From assembly GCA_027057985.1 (NCBI GenBank), contig JALUTJ010000001.1:1-6977 (forward strand): a stretch of DNA of 6,977 bases. The letters run 5' to 3'. Below the pieces are notes generated by a model. It saw nothing but the letters and a program-made list of their open reading frames with translations. It had not been told where the DNA came from and did not search any database. This stretch comes from Chromatiales bacterium (GTDB lineage: Bacteria; Pseudomonadota; Gammaproteobacteria; UBA6429; Thiohalophilaceae). Shown here piece by piece: positions 4,777 to 6,977 of this stretch. The translations under genes were made by a program, and so were the position numbers. The first letter of the stretch is position 1. Each line of letters starts with the position of its first letter.

Positions 4777-5709
4777 ATGTCTGAAGATACCCTGCGCATT
4801 GCAACCCGCAAAAGCCCACTGGCCCTGTGGCAAGCCAATTATGTCAGCCAGATGCTGCAACACCACCACCCGGATCTGAAGGTCGAGCTGGTGACCATGA
4901 CCACGCAGGGTGACAAAATTCTCGATACCCCGCTGGCAAAAGTGGGGGGCAAGGGCCTGTTCGTCAAGGAACTGGAAACCGGCATGCTCGAGGGCCGCGC
5001 CGATATCGCGGTCCATTCGATGAAAGACGTGCCGGTGGAATTTCCCGATGGCCTGTCACTGGCAGTCATCTGTGAACGTGAAGATCCGCGCGATGCCTTT
5101 GTTTCCAATACCTTTAAAACCCTCGATGAGTTACCGCAGGGTGCCCGCCTCGGTACCTCCAGCCTGCGCCGCCAGTGCCAGATCGCAGCTCTGCGCCCGG
5201 ATCTGGAAATCCTGGATCTACGCGGTAACGTCAATACCCGCCTGAAAAAGCTCGACGATGGCGAATACGATGCCATTATCCTCGCCGCGGCCGGGCTAAA
5301 GCGCCTCGAATTTGAAGATCGCATTACCCAGTATATTGGTACCGATGTCAGCCTGCCAGCCATTGGCCAGGGGGCGGTGGGGATTGAATGTCGCACTGAC
5401 GACAGCCGCGTGCTGAACCTGATCGCACCACTCAATGACAATAAAACCCGCATCCGGGTGCTGGCCGAGCGCGCCATGAACCAGCGCCTGCAGGGTGGCT
5501 GCCAGGTGCCGATTGCCGGCTATGCCGAATACGAGCGCGACATCATCCTGCTGCGTGGTCTTGTCGGTCAGGTTGATGGCAAAAAAATCGTCCGCGGTGA
5601 AATTGCCGGGCCACCGGAAAATGCCGAGGAGCTGGGCATCGTCCTTGCCGAGGACCTGCTCTCGCGCGGTGCGGATAAAATTCTCAATGAACTTTATGCC
5701 GAGTCCTGA
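4777..5709 (+). CDS. hemC: Porphobilinogen deaminase (hydroxymethylbilane synthase)
   Basis: It joins four porphobilinogen molecules into hydroxymethylbilane in the cytoplasm, the third step of tetrapyrrole synthesis from aminolevulinate (EC 2.5.1.61). The 310-residue length and motifs are canonical. [14 protein letters not shown] lies at 7-20. The catalytic aspartate D84 is in HSMKDVP. Substrate-binding arginines are R131 and R132 (TSSLRRQ) and R149 and R155 ([10 protein letters not shown]). The dipyrromethane cofactor attaches to C242 in [12 protein letters not shown]. These positions coincide with the E. coli enzyme. The gene starts a rightward operon with hemD 17 bases after its stop, then hemX. 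It is divergent from a periplasmic thioredoxin gene. Its G/C content is visibly higher than that of the hemerythrin and phosphatase genes. Confidence 0.99.
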   Translation: MSEDTLRIATRKSPLALWQANYVSQMLQHHHPDLKVELVTMTTQGDKILDTPLAKVGGKGLFVKELETGMLEGRADIAVHSMKDVPVEFPDGLSLAVICEREDPRDAFVSNTFKTLDELPQGARLGTSSLRRQCQIAALRPDLEILDLRGNVNTRLKKLDDGEYDAIILAAAGLKRLEFEDRITQYIGTDVSLPAIGQGAVGIECRTDDSRVLNLIAPLNDNKTRIRVLAERAMNQRLQGGCQVPIAGYAEYERDIILLRGLVGQVDGKKIVRGEIAGPPENAEELGIVLAEDLLSRGADKILNELYAES

Positions 5710-5726
5710 TTCTATCGCGACTTAGA

Positions 5727-6500
5727 ATGGACAAGCCTGCCTATATTGTCGTCACCCGGCCTGCGCACCAGGCCGAAGCACTGGCCAAAGGTATCGAGGC
5801 TGCCGGTGGCGAGGTGCTGCGACTGCCGGTAACCGAGATCACAGCAGCTGAACCAGAGCAACTTGACCCGGCCATTACCGGCCAGCTTGCGCAGTACGAT
5901 ATTATCTTCTTTATCAGCGCCAACGCGGTCAATATTGGCTGTGACTTACTGCCTGCACTGTGCCAGCTACCGGCAAGGGTAAAAATGGCCTCTGTCGGCA
6001 AGGCCACGGCCAGGGCTCTTGAAGCACGATGCGGTCGCAAGGCCGATATTGTTCCCGAACAAACCTATAATACTGAAGCCCTGCTGGCCCTGCCCGCACT
6101 GCAAAAGGTTGCGGGACAACGCATATTGATTGTACGTGGCAACGGTGGCCGCGAACTGCTGGCCGACAGTCTGCGACAACGCGGGGCCAGTGTGGATTAT
6201 CTCGAGGTTTACCGGCGCAGCCGGGCCAGTAGCGACACCCGACCCCTGCAACAATATTTGCAGAAAAAGCAGATAGCCGCTATTGTCATTACAAGTGCTG
6301 AAAACCTGCAAAACCTGCTGGATATGCTGCCCGAAGCAACACAGGTAGACCTGAAACAGGTGCCCCTGCTGCTCATCAACCCCCGCCTGGTCAGCATTGC
6401 ACAGCAGGCCGGTTTTTGCGGTAGCCTCTGGGTTGCTGCAGCAGCCAGTGACAGTGCCATTATCGATGCCCTGAAGCAAAATGTAATCAAACATTCCTGA
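5727..6500 (+). CDS. hemD: Uroporphyrinogen-III synthase
   Basis: It cyclises hydroxymethylbilane with inversion of ring D to give uroporphyrinogen III, the branch point to haem, sirohaem and cobalamin (EC 4.2.1.75). The family is poorly conserved, and identification rests on several features: the two-lobed pattern, VVTRPAHQA (8-16), FFISANAV (61-68), ASVGKATARAL (88-98), PEQTYNTEALL (110-120), the hinge ILIVRGNGGRELLADSLRQR (133-152), VDYLEVYRR (156-164), VITSAENLQNLL (187-198), and the position directly after hemC. At 257 residues the length is normal. No good ribosome site precedes ATG 5727; with 17 bases after the hemC stop, translation is probably coupled. No earlier in-frame start is credible. 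Confidence 0.96.
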   Translation: MDKPAYIVVTRPAHQAEALAKGIEAAGGEVLRLPVTEITAAEPEQLDPAITGQLAQYDIIFFISANAVNIGCDLLPALCQLPARVKMASVGKATARALEARCGRKADIVPEQTYNTEALLALPALQKVAGQRILIVRGNGGRELLADSLRQRGASVDYLEVYRRSRASSDTRPLQQYLQKKQIAAIVITSAENLQNLLDMLPEATQVDLKQVPLLLINPRLVSIAQQAGFCGSLWVAAAASDSAIIDALKQNVIKHS

Positions 6501-6519
6501 AACCAGTAACGGATAACAC

Positions 6520-6977
6520 ATGACAGAGCCTGAGAAAAAAACGGCAGATAAAAAAGAAAAGAAAAAAACGCCCGCCAAAGCTGAAACAAAACCTGCCACG
6601 GTAAAAAAAACCAGCGCGGTACATGCCTTGCTGTTTATTATTATCTTTTTCGTTATTCTCGGTACCCTGGGTGGCTTTTACCTGCTATGGGAAAACCAGC
6701 AGAAAAATAGCATTCGTGAACAACTGGCACAGCAGCAACTGAATCAGCAAATCAATGCCCTGAAACAACAACAGCAAAGCAGCAGCGAGCAATACCAGCA
6801 ACAGATTGAAGCACTGAAAACCGCGCAGAAAAATCTGCGTACCAACCTGACCAAACTGGTACGCAATAACACCCACCTGCGCAATGACTGGTTACTGGCC
6901 GAGGCGGAATACCTGGTGCAACTGGCTAATTACCGCCTGCTGCTGGAAAAAGATATCGTCACCGCGCAGGTGGGTGT
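6520..6977 (+). CDS. hemX: HemX-family inner-membrane protein, N-terminal part (cut by window end)
   Basis: The reading frame is open from ATG 6520 to the window edge, giving 152 codons and no stop. Residues 1-30 form a lysine-rich cytoplasmic tail (KKEKKK at 11-16). Residues 36-57 make one transmembrane helix (ALLFIIIFFVILGTLGGFY within it). Residues 58-115 are glutamine-rich and probably coiled coil. NDWLLAEAEYLVQLANYRLL (from about residue 126) is the hallmark of HemX. The protein follows hemD by 19 bases with GGA (6511-6513) as a modest ribosome site. HemX is historically labelled uroporphyrin-III C-methyltransferase, but it lacks a methyltransferase fold; its role is not settled, and it commonly sits in a hemCDXY operon. 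hemY would be expected beyond the window. Confidence 0.93.
   Translation, partial: MTEPEKKTADKKEKKKTPAKAETKPATVKKTSAVHALLFIIIFFVILGTLGGFYLLWENQQKNSIREQLAQQQLNQQINALKQQQQSSSEQYQQQIEALKTAQKNLRTNLTKLVRNNTHLRNDWLLAEAEYLVQLANYRLLLEKDIVTAQVG

Noticed and set aside
4839..5477. Long open frame of 212 codons on the - strand opposite hemC
   Set aside because: It lies wholly antisense to a canonical hemC, its translation is rich in Ser and Arg with no recognisable motif, and it arises from the codon bias of the real gene.
5967..6599. Open frame of 210 codons on the - strand opposite hemD and the hemX start
   Set aside because: It is antisense to two genes with clear family motifs; its composition is Cys- and Gln-rich with no domain pattern.
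6520..6977. Reading HemX as a uroporphyrinogen methyltransferase (CysG/CobA type)
   Set aside because: The visible part has a Lys-rich tail, one membrane helix and a coiled coil, with no SAM-binding methyltransferase motifs.

Overview
The window looks like chromosome of a Gammaproteobacterium. The main reason is the hemC-hemD-hemX gene order at the right end. The HemC numbering also matches the E. coli enzyme residue for residue at key sites, and the periplasmic protein repertoire fits. No species can be named from the sequence alone. Base composition is uneven: by hand count 26 of 60 bases are G/C in 901-960 (hemerythrin gene) and 38 of 60 in 4981-5040 (hemC).

Left part (1-1304). About 210 bases of non-coding DNA are packed with short palindromic and direct repeats. 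They are followed on the + strand by a small secreted or membrane PAP2-type phosphatase and then a single-domain bacteriohemerythrin with its own promoter-like region. The two genes have a 127-base gap and are probably separate units.

Middle part (1338-4651, - strand). Four tightly packed genes read leftwards and converge on the hemerythrin gene. In transcription order they are: an exported thioredoxin-fold protein (CPYC), a second exported thioredoxin-fold protein (WCSWC), a Tat-signal small subunit of the gluconate 2-dehydrogenase subunit 3 type, and a GMC-family flavoprotein that overlaps the small-subunit gene by four bases. The last two resemble the small and catalytic subunits of exported FAD dehydrogenases, in which the small subunit's Tat signal carries the folded flavoprotein out. 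The cytochrome c subunit usual in such complexes is absent here. The flavoprotein also appears to lack the usual GMC active-site His and His/Asn, and has a cysteine cluster where related dehydrogenases bind an Fe-S cluster. This is the least ordinary part of the window.

Right part (4777-6977, + strand). hemC (porphobilinogen deaminase), hemD (uroporphyrinogen-III synthase) and the beginning of hemX form an ordinary tetrapyrrole operon. It is divergent from the thioredoxin/dehydrogenase cluster across a 125-base promoter region. hemX is cut by the window edge.
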